Of a DNA stretch of 64,000 nt, positions 45,883 to 53,936 are shown in pieces. Location: contig NZ_JAZHFS010000023.1 in NCBI RefSeq assembly GCF_036541405.1, positions 1-64,000 on the forward strand, given 5' to 3'. Source of the DNA: Clostridium_AD frigoriphilum. Lineage in GTDB: Bacteria > Bacillota > Clostridia > Clostridiales > Clostridiaceae. A program made the translations under genes and the position numbers. The notes beneath the pieces were generated by a model. That model did not search any database. It was not told where the DNA came from and saw nothing but the letters and a program-made list of their open reading frames with translations. The stretch's first letter is position 1, and each line of letters starts with the position of its first letter.

Positions 45883-46929
45883 CTATATAAATGTAAGAAA
45901 TTTATCAAAAATCACATCTATATCCCTTGGTCCAGGGCAGGCTTCTGGATGAAACTGAACGCTAAATATTGGAAGGGTTTTATGTCTCATTCCCTCTATG
46001 GTTCCATCATTTACACTAACGTGTGTAACTTTCATATTTTCAGGAAGTTTGCTTACATAATAACCATGGTTCTGTGATGTAATATAAACCTTATTCTCTT
46101 CTATGTCTTTAACTGGATGATTGCATCCTCTATGACCAAATTTAAGTTTCCCCGTTTCCCCACCAAGGGCTAATGCTAGAAGTTGATGTCCTAGACATAT
46201 TCCAACTATGGGCTTTTTACCTATAATTTCTTTTATCATTTTAATAACATCTTGTAAATCTTTTGGGTCGCCAGGTCCATTTGATAAAAACACCAAATCC
46301 GGGTTAACGTTTAATATTTGCTCTGCCATAGTATCTGCTGGAAAAATTGTTAGTTTACAATTTCTTTTTTTAAACGACCTAAGTATGTTCTCTTTTATTC
46401 CAAAATCTACAATAGCTACATGTTGACCACTGCCCTCAATTGTATAACACTTCTTTGTTGTAACCGTCATTACTGCATTACTATTGCTAAAATTCATAAG
46501 TTTTTGATCTATTTCATCTTTTGTAAGTTCTGTAGTTGCTATGATTCCTTTCATAGTTCCATTTTCTCTAAGTATTTTTGTTAATGCTCTTGTATCAATA
46601 CCTTCAAGTCCTATTATTTTATTTTGTTTAAAATATCCTTCAAGATCCATTTCGCATCTCCAGTTACTAGGATAATCGCATTTTTCTCTGACAATGAACC
46701 CTTTCACCTTAGGAGATTTTGACTCTACATCTTCTAAATTAATTCCGTAATTCCCGATAAGTGGATAAGTCATAGTTACTATTTGGCCATAATAAGATGG
46801 ATCCGTTAAAATTTCTTCATATCCAGTCATACCTGTATTAAAAACCACTTCTCCAACACTTTCCTCTAAATATCCAAACAAATTACCTTCAAAGATTATT
46901 CCGTTTTCTAAAATCAACTTACCTTTCAT
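45883..46929 (-). CDS. carA: Carbamoyl phosphate synthase, small (glutaminase) subunit
   Basis: 348-aa glutamine amidotransferase subunit. The class I catalytic cysteine lies in GICLGHQLLALALGG, the His-Glu pair in FSVQFHPEACPGP, and the N-terminal CarA domain starts KLILENGIIFEGNLFG. It delivers ammonia to CarB. TTAAGGAGGATTTAAT precedes the ATG. The upstream region is a long leader with a PyrR-like loop and two short reading frames, suggesting pyrimidine-responsive control. Confidence 0.98.
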   Translation of the reverse strand: MKGKLILENGIIFEGNLFGYLEESVGEVVFNTGMTGYEEILTDPSYYGQIVTMTYPLIGNYGINLEDVESKSPKVKGFIVREKCDYPSNWRCEMDLEGYFKQNKIIGLEGIDTRALTKILRENGTMKGIIATTELTKDEIDQKLMNFSNSNAVMTVTTKKCYTIEGSGQHVAIVDFGIKENILRSFKKRNCKLTIFPADTMAEQILNVNPDLVFLSNGPGDPKDLQDVIKMIKEIIGKKPIVGICLGHQLLALALGGETGKLKFGHRGCNHPVKDIEENKVYITSQNHGYYVSKLPENMKVTHVSVNDGTIEGMRHKTLPIFSVQFHPEACPGPRDIDVIFDKFLTFI

Positions 46930-46930
46930 A

Positions 46931-47014
46931 TTAAATCCTCCTTAAATTGCATAAAAGTACATATTCTTCCAAGTATACTAATAAAGATAACAAAGCAACT
47001 ATTAAAATAATCAC
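46931..47014 (-). CDS. Possible 27-aa leader peptide directly before carA
   Basis: Frame from GTG 47014 to TAA 46931: MIILIVALLSLLVYLEEYVL, then LCNLRRI. Its first 15 residues form a membrane-helix-like stretch. The GTG overlaps the stop of the upstream short frame (GTGA overlap) and has AGGAGAG before it; its stop ends 1 bp before carA. The chain of overlaps suggests coupled translation, but frames this short arise by chance in AT-rich leaders, and a hairpin covers its start. Confidence 0.35.
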   Translation of the reverse strand: MIILIVALLSLLVYLEEYVLLCNLRRI

Positions 47015-47024
47015 TCTGTTATCT
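46985..47024 (-). terminator. Possible attenuator hairpin in the carAB leader
   Basis: On the minus strand AGATAACAGAG (47024-47014) pairs with CTTTGTTATCT (46995-46985, one G-U), followed by TTATTAG. It lies between the PyrR-like loop and carA, where a pyr attenuator would sit, but the T-run is weak. Confidence 0.4.
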
Positions 47025-47154
47025 CTCCTAATATGGTAACCGCATTTATTAATGAAATAAAAAATATACTTACAGTTTTATTGCACAAAGCAGCAGCTGC
47101 ATTATATTTAATAATATTAAATTTAAAATTGACAGAATAAATAACACATGCCAT
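47011..47154 (-). CDS. Possible 47-aa leader peptide in the carAB leader
   Basis: Frame from ATG 47154 to TGA 47011: MACVIYSVNFKFNIIKYN, then AAAALCNKTVSIFF and ISLINAVTILGEITE. A purine run AGGAAGGAG lies 11 nt before the ATG, though the same bases may belong to the PyrR-binding structure. Its stop overlaps the start of the next short frame. No family is known; coding is uncertain. Confidence 0.35.
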   Translation of the reverse strand: MACVIYSVNFKFNIIKYNAAAALCNKTVSIFFISLINAVTILGEITE

Positions 47155-47164
47155 AATTATCTAT

Positions 47165-47196
47165 ACTCCTTCCTAGCCTCACAGGGCTAACTTAAA
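47165..47196 (-). promoter_or_regulatory. PyrR-like mRNA binding loop in the carAB leader
   Basis: On the minus strand UAGCCCUGUGAGGCUA, followed by GGAAGGAG, matches the PyrR recognition element (ARUCCNGNGAGGYU) except for one C in place of U. It forms a short stem (UAG/CUA) around the conserved loop, as in Bacillus pyr leaders. It begins about 30 nt after the predicted transcription start and 240 nt before carA. PyrR with bound UMP would favour termination. Confidence 0.6.
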
Positions 47197-47229
47197 AGTG
47201 TACCTTTGTTTGATTTGTAATTTCTTCTT

Positions 47230-47258
47230 ATTTTAATGTAAATTTTACGATTTGTCAA
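47230..47258 (-). promoter_or_regulatory. Promoter of carAB
   Basis: On the minus strand TTGACA (47253-47258), a 17-bp spacer and TAAAAT (47230-47235). Transcription would start near 47223, giving a leader of about 295 nt. Confidence 0.7.
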
Positions 47259-47529
47259 TGTATAATTATAAAATTTAATTGCAACTTTATTCAATATCAA
47301 CAATACATAGCTATAATTATTATTATTTATAGATCACTTCAATGCACTTTGATCATAGAATAAATAAGGATTTAGCACGTTTTTTTAAAAATAAAAATGC
47401 GAAATAGAAAAACCGTGATTTAGGTTTTTCTATGTATAATTATACTAAGAGTTTTACGTAACTCTTCTCCATTTTATGCATGTTTAGATGTTATAATTAT
47501 AATGTATTTTTAATTTAAAGTAATTAATT
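47259..47529. other. Spacer between the carAB promoter and the DegV gene
   Basis: No gene. AT-rich; it contains the 11-bp hairpin at 47404-47433 and nothing else recognised. Confidence 0.5.
47404..47433 (-). terminator. Terminator-like hairpin beyond the DegV gene
   Basis: ATAGAAAAACC (47404-47414) and GGTTTTTCTAT (47423-47433) form a perfect 11-bp stem about 95 bp after the DegV stop, without a strong T-run. Confidence 0.5.
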
Positions 47530-48387
47530 TTATAAATCAGACTCAGTATAGTATACAATACCCAACGCACCAGGTCCAACGTGAGTTCCGATTACTGGTC
47601 CGATAGGAGCTATATCCACTTTTTTTCCTATACATTTTTCAACTATTTTTGCAAATTCAATTGCTCCTTCAACATCATTTATGTGATGGATAATTACCTC
47701 TCCTAGTCCATGTTTTGTTATATCCTCAATAAATTTATCAACCATAGTTTGAATCGCACGTTTTTTAGTCCTTACTTTATCAAATAGTTCTGTTTTCCCA
47801 TTTATTACAGTAAGAATAGGCTTTATTTGAAAGATAGTTCCAAGTAATGCACTTGCACCTCCTATTCTACCTCCTTTTTTTAAATATTCTAAAGTGTCAG
47901 GGATAAACATGAATTTACTTCTTTTGATGTTATCTTGCGTTATATTAATTACTTCCTCTATTGACTTTTCCTCATAGACTGCCCTCGCAGCTGTCAATAC
48001 TGCAAATCCAAGTTGCATTGAGTTGGATCTCGAATCTATAATTTTTATCACTGCATTTGGGTACTTTTCAAGAATCATGCTCTTTGCAAGGCATGCATTT
48101 GAATAAGTTCCACTCATATCCGATGACATAAAAATACAAACCACTTCATTATTATCACTTATTTGGCTTTCTAAAATATTATACATCTCAGCAAGTGGTG
48201 GTTGCGATGAAGTTGGAATACTTAAGTTTTTACCTAGTTTTTCATAAAAAGTTTCATTTTCAATATTTATCTCTTTAAATTCCTCGTTTTTAAAAATAAC
48301 ACTTAACGAAACTATAGAAATATCATATTTTTCTTTTAGGTCAGCATTTATATATGAAGTGCTATCTGTTATTATTTTTATAGGCAT
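47530..48387 (-). CDS. DegV-family fatty-acid-binding protein
   Basis: 285 aa. DSTSYINADL at the N-terminus, SSQPP, FMSSDMSGTYSNACLAK and the C-terminal IGPVIGTHVGPGALGI are the DegV signature blocks. Family members bind a fatty acid; some (FakB) present it to the kinase FakA for phosphorylation. No kinase gene lies nearby. The start at 48387 follows GAGGGATTGATT; a longer frame begins 2 codons upstream. Confidence 0.92.
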   Translation of the reverse strand: MPIKIITDSTSYINADLKEKYDISIVSLSVIFKNEEFKEINIENETFYEKLGKNLSIPTSSQPPLAEMYNILESQISDNNEVVCIFMSSDMSGTYSNACLAKSMILEKYPNAVIKIIDSRSNSMQLGFAVLTAARAVYEEKSIEEVINITQDNIKRSKFMFIPDTLEYLKKGGRIGGASALLGTIFQIKPILTVINGKTELFDKVRTKKRAIQTMVDKFIEDITKHGLGEVIIHHINDVEGAIEFAKIVEKCIGKKVDIAPIGPVIGTHVGPGALGIVYYTESDL

Positions 48388-48677
48388 AATCAATCCCTCG
48401 CTTATTAAATATTAAGTATATTATACTACAAATACATCTTTCAAAATGCATATAAAAAAATTAAACCACACTAATATTACATAAATGGATAACAAAATGT
48501 AATATATTACATAAATTATTAAATTATTTTGAACTTTTACAAATAGCACCCAAATACCTCGCCATATGTTATACTTATAGTGTTAAAAGTGGGTGGTATA
48601 AATAATATGATATATTAGATCAATTAAAATGAATAATATTTATAGTTAAGGCTTTAATATAATTAATATAATACAAA
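48388..48677. other. Promoter region upstream of the membrane-anchored protein gene
   Basis: No gene. Contains AT-rich divergent promoter sequence, including TATACT near 48573-48578, and repeated ATATTACATAAAT-type words around 48475-48520. Confidence 0.4.
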
Positions 48678-48744
48678 GGGAGGTGCTGCAAAAATATAGG
48701 TTAACACTAAGATTTCTACCTATATTTCTGAGCAGAAAAATATG
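48678..48744 (+). promoter_or_regulatory. Hairpin between Shine-Dalgarno and start codon
   Basis: GGGAGGTG (48678-48685) is far (56 nt) from the ATG at 48742. Between them a hairpin can form: CTGC (48686-48689) with GCAG (48732-48735), and AAATATAGGT (48692-48701) with ACCTATATTT (48718-48727, perfect). When folded, the Shine-Dalgarno sequence comes within about 6-8 nt of the ATG. This would make translation depend on the fold. Confidence 0.55.
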
Positions 48745-49554
48745 AATAAAGATGACGTAAAAAATGAAGAAAATAAGGATAATAGTGAAAGTATAAATAA
48801 ATTGTATTCGAATGATGACAAATCCGAAAATTATAACTCTAAAACTGGGTATGGTGCATCAAACAAGTTGAAAGATGATACGGAAAGTAAAAGATACATG
48901 AAAGAAATGCATGATATTGCAGACAAAAATGAGTTTAAAAATAACGTAGTAGTTATAGGGCTAGGAATAGTTATAGTGTCTATAATTATATTTTCTATTT
49001 TAATGAACACTTCATTTATGAAACCCAAAGCAGATGTAGTTGTAAATAAACCAGTTACAAAAAGTTCTGATACTACTGCTGCGGCTGACTCCACTAAACC
49101 TATTATTGCCCCTACTAATGTTTATGAATATTTAAATGTCGAAGCTAACAGAACCTCGCTTTTAAAAAAAGCAATTACGTTAAATCACGGAAGCAAAAAG
49201 GGAATCAACGTATACCTCTTATCTGAAATTTTAAGATCTAATACCTATGCTATTTCCGCAGAAACAACAACTGTTAAACAATTGATGGCATCCTTAATAT
49301 CTATGGATTGGAAAAAGAATCGCGACGTATCGCAGTTGAAAAAGGGTGATATATGTTTCACTACAGATATGCCAGACAAAGTCGGTACACCTTCTCATGC
49401 GTACATATTTATGGGTTGGGTAAAAGAAGGCAAGACTGATTATGCTAACATATGTGATGGACAAGTCGAAGAATTTGGTAATATACTTCATAAAAGGAAT
49501 TTATCTATTGATACTACAGATAAAGATAAATTTAGCTTTTTCCTTAGAAAATAA
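48742..49554 (+). CDS. Membrane-anchored protein with extracytoplasmic domain of unknown function
   Basis: 270 aa. About 70 polar, Asn/Lys/Asp-rich residues (cytoplasmic) precede one membrane helix (VVVIGLGIVIVSIIIFSIL), then a Thr/Ala/Pro linker and an outer domain of about 150 aa. The end contains LKKGDICFTTDMPDKVG, PSHAYIFMGW and ICDGQ, reminiscent of NlpC/CHAP-type folds, but I see no clear catalytic Cys-His pair. It could bind or cut cell wall. The ATG has no adjacent ribosome site; a hairpin seems to bring a distant one close. Confidence 0.7.
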   Translation: MNKDDVKNEENKDNSESINKLYSNDDKSENYNSKTGYGASNKLKDDTESKRYMKEMHDIADKNEFKNNVVVIGLGIVIVSIIIFSILMNTSFMKPKADVVVNKPVTKSSDTTAAADSTKPIIAPTNVYEYLNVEANRTSLLKKAITLNHGSKKGINVYLLSEILRSNTYAISAETTTVKQLMASLISMDWKKNRDVSQLKKGDICFTTDMPDKVGTPSHAYIFMGWVKEGKTDYANICDGQVEEFGNILHKRNLSIDTTDKDKFSFFLRK

Positions 49555-49578
49555 AATGTTTTTAACAAACCTAATGAA

Positions 49579-49613
49579 AATAATACCCTAGGATATCCTT
49601 GGGTATTATTTTT
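49579..49613 (+). terminator. Terminator of the membrane-anchored protein gene
   Basis: AATAATACCC (49579-49588) and GGGTATTATT (49601-49610) form a perfect 10-bp stem followed by TTT, 25 bp after the stop. Confidence 0.8.
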
Positions 49614-49697
49614 ATTGCCTTTTTTAAATAAAACAAAGAGCCGTGTATATCTGAAACAAAAAATGTCTTCACTTAAAAAAACTCCCTTTCGAAGATA

Positions 49698-51197
49698 TTA
49701 ATTCTTATGTTTTATAATTCCTATAGCTGTACCTATAATATATGTATCTTCACTATCAATAACAATAGGTTTATATTTTTCATTTTCAGGCATTAGTAAT
49801 ATTCTATCACGACCTATGGAAAGTCTCTTTAGAGTAGCATTTCCACCTATATCTACTGCCACAATATCCTTATTGTTTGCTGCTTGTTCCTGCCTTATAA
49901 CAACATAATCCCCATCATCTATGTTAGCTCCAATCATACTATCACCTTTAACTTTTAAAATAAAAGGATTCTTAATTCCCTTTAACCAATACTTCGGGAT
50001 GTAGAAATTGCCTTCTATTTCGGAATTAATCTGTATAGGTTCCCCTGCTGCTATATCACTGTATACAGGAAGTTCCACTAATTCCTCATTTATGTACTCA
50101 TAGTCACCTTTTTCATCATTTACTATAATATCAGATATTCTACTGTAATCCCTCATAAAGTCATATGCTCTGCCATGTCTTATATCACAATATTGAAAAT
50201 TCTCTAGATCATCAACATTCAAATTGTTAACTATTATATCCTCATGGGTTTCCATAGGTTTTTCTTGAGATTCGTAATTATTTTTAAATATATATGATTT
50301 TACTTTTTCGTCTAGAGGCCTAATATTAACTCTTTTGCCTTTTACCATCCATGAATTAGCATTATATTCCCCATCTATATCAACAAGAAATGTCATAGTA
50401 GAATAAGATTTTTGTTTATAAAGAGCATTAATAAACTCCAATTGCACCTTAGTTAAATTATCACTTTTGTCAATTATAATATGAGTATACTTGCCCATTG
50501 AAACAGACTGTAACATTTTCAGTGCATATATATTAACATCTTCGTCATCAACGAAGTTTTCCAAATTAAGCTTTTCATTATACATAATCATAAGTTCATA
50601 TATCGCTTTTCTAGCAGTAGAATTTTTATTAATTCTTTGTGGACCTTGGCCTTTTTCACATTTTCTACCTGTTCTATTTACTTGTAGATACAAATCGGCT
50701 TTCAAGTAATTACAACTTTTAACCCACTTTACCTCATCTATAAAAAACTGAGTATAATCGATCTGTAGTATTCTTAATCTTGGATAATTATCCTTAACTT
50801 TCAATATACAATCTTTCATAATATTTTTCTTATCATTCTCTATAATTATTTCTTTTTTTAATTTATATCTATCTTCGTATTTCAAAAAATATTTGTACAT
50901 AATACTTTCTAATGTAAGCACTTGGGGTTTTATTTTCTCATTAGAAAATATACTTAAATACTCGAATCTAGTTTCTTCCTGTGCTACTATGTATGTATTT
51001 TTAATAGAATTTATATCCTCTTCATTAGATGTAAGCATTAATACTTTATCATCATCGTATAAACAATAGTTATTTTTTAAATAGAGGCTTCTATAAATGG
51101 CTGCAGTTGTTTTACCTGTTCCTTTAGCACCTCTAATTAAACTATATCTTGAGGGTTTGCTATGAATCATTCTATGTTGTTTTAAACCTAGTTCCAT
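49698..51197 (-). CDS. Degenerate SF1 helicase-like P-loop module fused to a LexA-type autoprotease domain
   Basis: 499 aa. Residues 1-300 resemble the N-terminal core of UvrD-type helicases: Walker A GAKGTGKTT (23-31), a YLQVNRTGRKC block and an R..Y...Y pattern before IIIDKSDNLTKVQLEF (240-255), which occupies the motif II position but lacks the DExQD residues; LVDIDGEY replaces motif III. The C-terminal motor half is absent. Residues 376-499 are a full S24 domain: cleavage site IAAGEP (Ala384-Gly385), Ser420 in GDSM and Lys457 in ATLKRL, with the 37-residue Ser-Lys spacing of LexA. No helix-turn-helix is visible. GGAGGTGATTAA precedes the ATG. Possibly a RecA-triggered switch; function unknown. 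Confidence 0.85.
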   Translation of the reverse strand: MELGLKQHRMIHSKPSRYSLIRGAKGTGKTTAAIYRSLYLKNNYCLYDDDKVLMLTSNEEDINSIKNTYIVAQEETRFEYLSIFSNEKIKPQVLTLESIMYKYFLKYEDRYKLKKEIIIENDKKNIMKDCILKVKDNYPRLRILQIDYTQFFIDEVKWVKSCNYLKADLYLQVNRTGRKCEKGQGPQRINKNSTARKAIYELMIMYNEKLNLENFVDDEDVNIYALKMLQSVSMGKYTHIIIDKSDNLTKVQLEFINALYKQKSYSTMTFLVDIDGEYNANSWMVKGKRVNIRPLDEKVKSYIFKNNYESQEKPMETHEDIIVNNLNVDDLENFQYCDIRHGRAYDFMRDYSRISDIIVNDEKGDYEYINEELVELPVYSDIAAGEPIQINSEIEGNFYIPKYWLKGIKNPFILKVKGDSMIGANIDDGDYVVIRQEQAANNKDIVAVDIGGNATLKRLSIGRDRILLMPENEKYKPIVIDSEDTYIIGTAIGIIKHKN

Positions 51198-51458
51198 TTA
51201 ATCACCTCCACTGTCGCTATAATGATATTATACAATAATATCCCCCTTAAAGTAAAATTTATTGATTCATTTATAAAATTTTGCAATTTTACTTCTTTAT
51301 ATATAAAATATAACTTCAAATAAATTAGTCAAAAAATTTGAAAAATTACCAATATAACAACATTGGATTTATGAATATCTTTACGCATTTACTGAGCATA
51401 ATAAGTAATATATTAAATTATTAACTTATCTAAATATAATAAATTAGAGGTGATTTAT

Positions 51459-52373
51459 ATGAATGGAAAAATGATGAGTCTTATTATTTCTTCAACTATT
51501 GTAGCTAATAGTTTTACAGGCGTTTGTTATAGTAAAGGTCTTAAAAAAATTTCAAGTGAAAATGCAAAAAACGAATCCATTGGATATAATAAATTTGTTG
51601 ATACAAAAACACATGATATAGTAAATTTATTTAATAATGTCTTTAATAATACTGAAAACCATAATGGAGTAAGTACTAAAGAATATAGTTGGTATTTTCA
51701 GCCTAAAAACGATAATACTCCACCAGACGGTCCTAAAGAAACTAGTCAACTTATATCTAAATATGATTGTTTTCATTTAGGCGATACATCAAAAAAAGTA
51801 TTATATCTAACATTTGATGAAGGTTATGAAGCTGGATATACTGCTCCAATACTAGATGTTTTGAAAAAACATAATGTAAAAGCAGCATTTTTTGTAGTAA
51901 AGCCATATATCACTTCAAGTCCAGATCTAATCAAACGAATGGTAACCGAAGGGCACTTAGTATGTAACCATAGTAATCATCATCTTTCAATGGCCTCTAT
52001 AAAAGATGAAGAAAAATTTGATAAAGAATTAACTGATGTAGAAGATGCTTTTGAAAGTATTACTCACAAAAAAATGTCCAAGTATTTTAGACCTCCTATG
52101 GGTAAATATAGTGAATTATCCCTCCTATATACTAAAAACTATGGATATAAAACTATATTTTGGAGCTTTGCTTATATGGATTGGCTTGCAGGTAAACAGC
52201 CATCACATGAAGATGCAAAAAAACGTATAATGCAAAGAACCCACAATGGTGGAATTATGTTACTACATGCAGTATCAAAAACCAATGCTGAAATATTAGA
52301 TGATGTGATAACGCAGTGGGAGAAGCAAGGTTACGTATTAAAAAGCTTAGATGAATTGCCTATTAAAAATTAA
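51459..52373 (+). CDS. PdaA-type polysaccharide deacetylase
   Basis: 304 aa with an N-terminal export signal (MNGKMMSLIISSTIVANSF). The NodB-fold motifs are LTFDEGYEAGYT (motif 1), NHSNHH (metal histidines), FRPPMGKYSE and the C-terminal MLLHAVS. The pattern TFD-x-GYE and the overall length match PdaA, which makes muramic delta-lactam in the spore cortex. This fits a spore former. The start at 51459 follows AGAGGTGATTTAT. Single gene. Confidence 0.88.
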   Translation: MNGKMMSLIISSTIVANSFTGVCYSKGLKKISSENAKNESIGYNKFVDTKTHDIVNLFNNVFNNTENHNGVSTKEYSWYFQPKNDNTPPDGPKETSQLISKYDCFHLGDTSKKVLYLTFDEGYEAGYTAPILDVLKKHNVKAAFFVVKPYITSSPDLIKRMVTEGHLVCNHSNHHLSMASIKDEEKFDKELTDVEDAFESITHKKMSKYFRPPMGKYSELSLLYTKNYGYKTIFWSFAYMDWLAGKQPSHEDAKKRIMQRTHNGGIMLLHAVSKTNAEILDDVITQWEKQGYVLKSLDELPIKN

Positions 52374-52405
52374 TTATCACATATGGTGATATAATTAATT
52401 TTTTT
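52368..52405 (+). terminator. Terminator of the PdaA-like gene
   Basis: AATTATCAC pairs with GTGATATAATT (one bulged base) around a short ATATG loop, followed by a run of T at 52400-52405. Confidence 0.65.
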
Positions 52406-52436
52406 AGTACTATAATGTATTTTTTTAAATGATTAT

Positions 52437-52472
52437 AAATACTACAATTTATTAAACTAAATTGTAGTATTT
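52437..52472 (-). terminator. Terminator of the TraX gene
   Basis: Perfect 14-bp inverted repeat (52437-52450 and 52459-52472) with A3/T3 ends, 23 bp after the minus-strand stop. Confidence 0.8.
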
Positions 52473-52494
52473 ATATTTAAACAATTTATCAGTA

Positions 52495-53244
52495 TTATAG
52501 GCTTTTATTAAGATCAAGCATTATTTTTATTACACCTAATATTAATAAATGCATTGGATAAAATACATAAAAAGCATATTTTAAATCTTTACCCTTCTTA
52601 CCATTATATTTAAATATAAAAATTAATGATAGAATTGATAATATTTGAATAAACCAACTAGGATTCATTGATTTACCTTGAATTTCAAACACATATAGCA
52701 AAATTTCTGATGCGTTAAATACTAAGTATACAATAACTTGCGATATAAGTATTTTAACTTTGTTATCTCTAAAAATATAAAAAGATAATATAATAGCAAC
52801 TCCATAAAATCCATAATCTGTATTAAAAGTTTCAGCTATTAGGCCTAATGCTAAAACACTTATTATTTTGAAAAACTTTGACTCCCCTTTGTCCCATATA
52901 CGGATTGCAATTAGCCCAATCGCTAAAGTAAAGAAAATATTTAAATGCAGATATGGACTACCCGTGAGGAAGCTTAAAAAGTCAAAGAAACTATTAATTT
53001 TAATTTGTTCACTAAAAGCTACCGAAAAAGGCAATTGAGATGCTGCTGCAAATATCAAAAGCCTATATAAATACCTATAAAAGGAGTTTGTTTTAGAATA
53101 CCCTACAGCAATCAAATAAGCAAATATAGGAAATGATAATCTGCCTATCATTCTAAGGATTATAACCTTTGGGAAAATCACTGCCCCTATATGATCAATT
53201 AGCATTAATATACATGCAATAAATTTTAACATGCTAGTTGTCAT
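52495..53244 (-). CDS. TraX-family membrane acetyltransferase-like protein
   Basis: 249 aa with about eight hydrophobic helices. LKFIACILMLIDHIGAVIFP, IGRLSFPIFAYLIAVGYSKT and the C-terminal YPMHLLILG are typical of the TraX family, named after the F-plasmid pilin acetylase; chromosomal members have no proven role. The start at 53244 follows GGGGGCGG; a longer frame from 53274 lacks a ribosome site. It stands downstream of the ECF sigma operon, with a 48-bp gap. Confidence 0.88.
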   Translation of the reverse strand: MTTSMLKFIACILMLIDHIGAVIFPKVIILRMIGRLSFPIFAYLIAVGYSKTNSFYRYLYRLLIFAAASQLPFSVAFSEQIKINSFFDFLSFLTGSPYLHLNIFFTLAIGLIAIRIWDKGESKFFKIISVLALGLIAETFNTDYGFYGVAIILSFYIFRDNKVKILISQVIVYLVFNASEILLYVFEIQGKSMNPSWFIQILSILSLIFIFKYNGKKGKDLKYAFYVFYPMHLLILGVIKIMLDLNKSL

Positions 53245-53292
53245 AAATACCGCCCCCAATAAATACATATTCATTTGATTATAGCATTTATT

Positions 53293-53505
53293 TCATAGCT
53301 TTGCCTTATTATGTTTTAATATTACCCGTGTTATTAATAAATAAATAAAAAGATTACTTGTATTTAAAGATGCAAAAATTCCCCAAAACCAATAGTATTT
53401 CTCTCCACGTTTTCTTGCATCACGAAATACCCAAGCCCCTTCCATTAATACAATAGGAATAGCTATCGTTAGTACTAAAATTAATTTCATTTTTGAAATA
53501 CCCAC
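53293..53505 (-). CDS. Two-helix membrane protein, YxlD-like
   Basis: 70 aa: a hydrophobic helix, then AWVFRDARKRGEKYYWFWG and a second helix. This is the pattern of YxlD and PLD-N-terminal-type small membrane proteins that act on SigY in Bacillus. It starts at a GTG overlapping the stop of the gene before; an internal ATG 5 codons later (53490) is an alternative. It is the third gene of a sigma, putative anti-sigma, YxlD-like operon. Confidence 0.7.
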   Translation of the reverse strand: MGISKMKLILVLTIAIPIVLMEGAWVFRDARKRGEKYYWFWGIFASLNTSNLFIYLLITRVILKHNKAKL

Positions 53506-53936
53506 TAAAATTCACTCTCTTTTCTTCTGGTAACTGAAATAGGTATTATTATACAAGGAGCAATGATTGCTATAAAAATTTGAGATATAATTAATATCCT
53601 ATAATCGATTTTAATTATTGCTATTGCATATAAAGAAACAATTATAAAAGATGATAATATAAACAAAATAAATTCTTTACTAGCCTTCCTGCTTTCTTTT
53701 ATAGATTCTCCTTTCTCTATTATTCCTAATGTATCTATATTAAAATCAAATATATCTTCATTTAGAACATTCATTATTATAGCTGCAGAATTTAGCTTGT
53801 TTTTAAACTCTAAAGCTTCATCGCTATACTTTATGTCTTTATCTACATTCTTCTGATCTTCATTGTACAATTCATTAATTAAAGAGTTTTTAATCTTATC
53901 AGATAAAGAATTTTTATTACCACCCGAATCCTTCAT
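53505..53936 (-). CDS. Putative anti-sigma factor, YxlC-like position
   Basis: 143 aa. A polar N-terminal half (KNSLSDKIKNSLINELYNED, acidic) precedes two membrane helices near the C-terminus (FILFILSSFIIVSLYAIAII and a second). Gene position directly after an ECF sigma factor and the soluble-head, membrane-tail design suggest it holds the sigma factor at the membrane, like YxlC with SigY. Sequence similarity to a named family is not evident to me. The ATG follows the sigma stop with no gap. Confidence 0.65.
   Translation of the reverse strand: MKDSGGNKNSLSDKIKNSLINELYNEDQKNVDKDIKYSDEALEFKNKLNSAAIIMNVLNEDIFDFNIDTLGIIEKGESIKESRKASKEFILFILSSFIIVSLYAIAIIKIDYRILIISQIFIAIIAPCIIIPISVTRRKESEF

Noticed and set aside
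49698..51197. A second ordinary LexA repressor
   Set aside because: The protein lacks any helix-turn-helix, and its N-terminal 375 residues are a P-loop module, so only the protease half is LexA-like.
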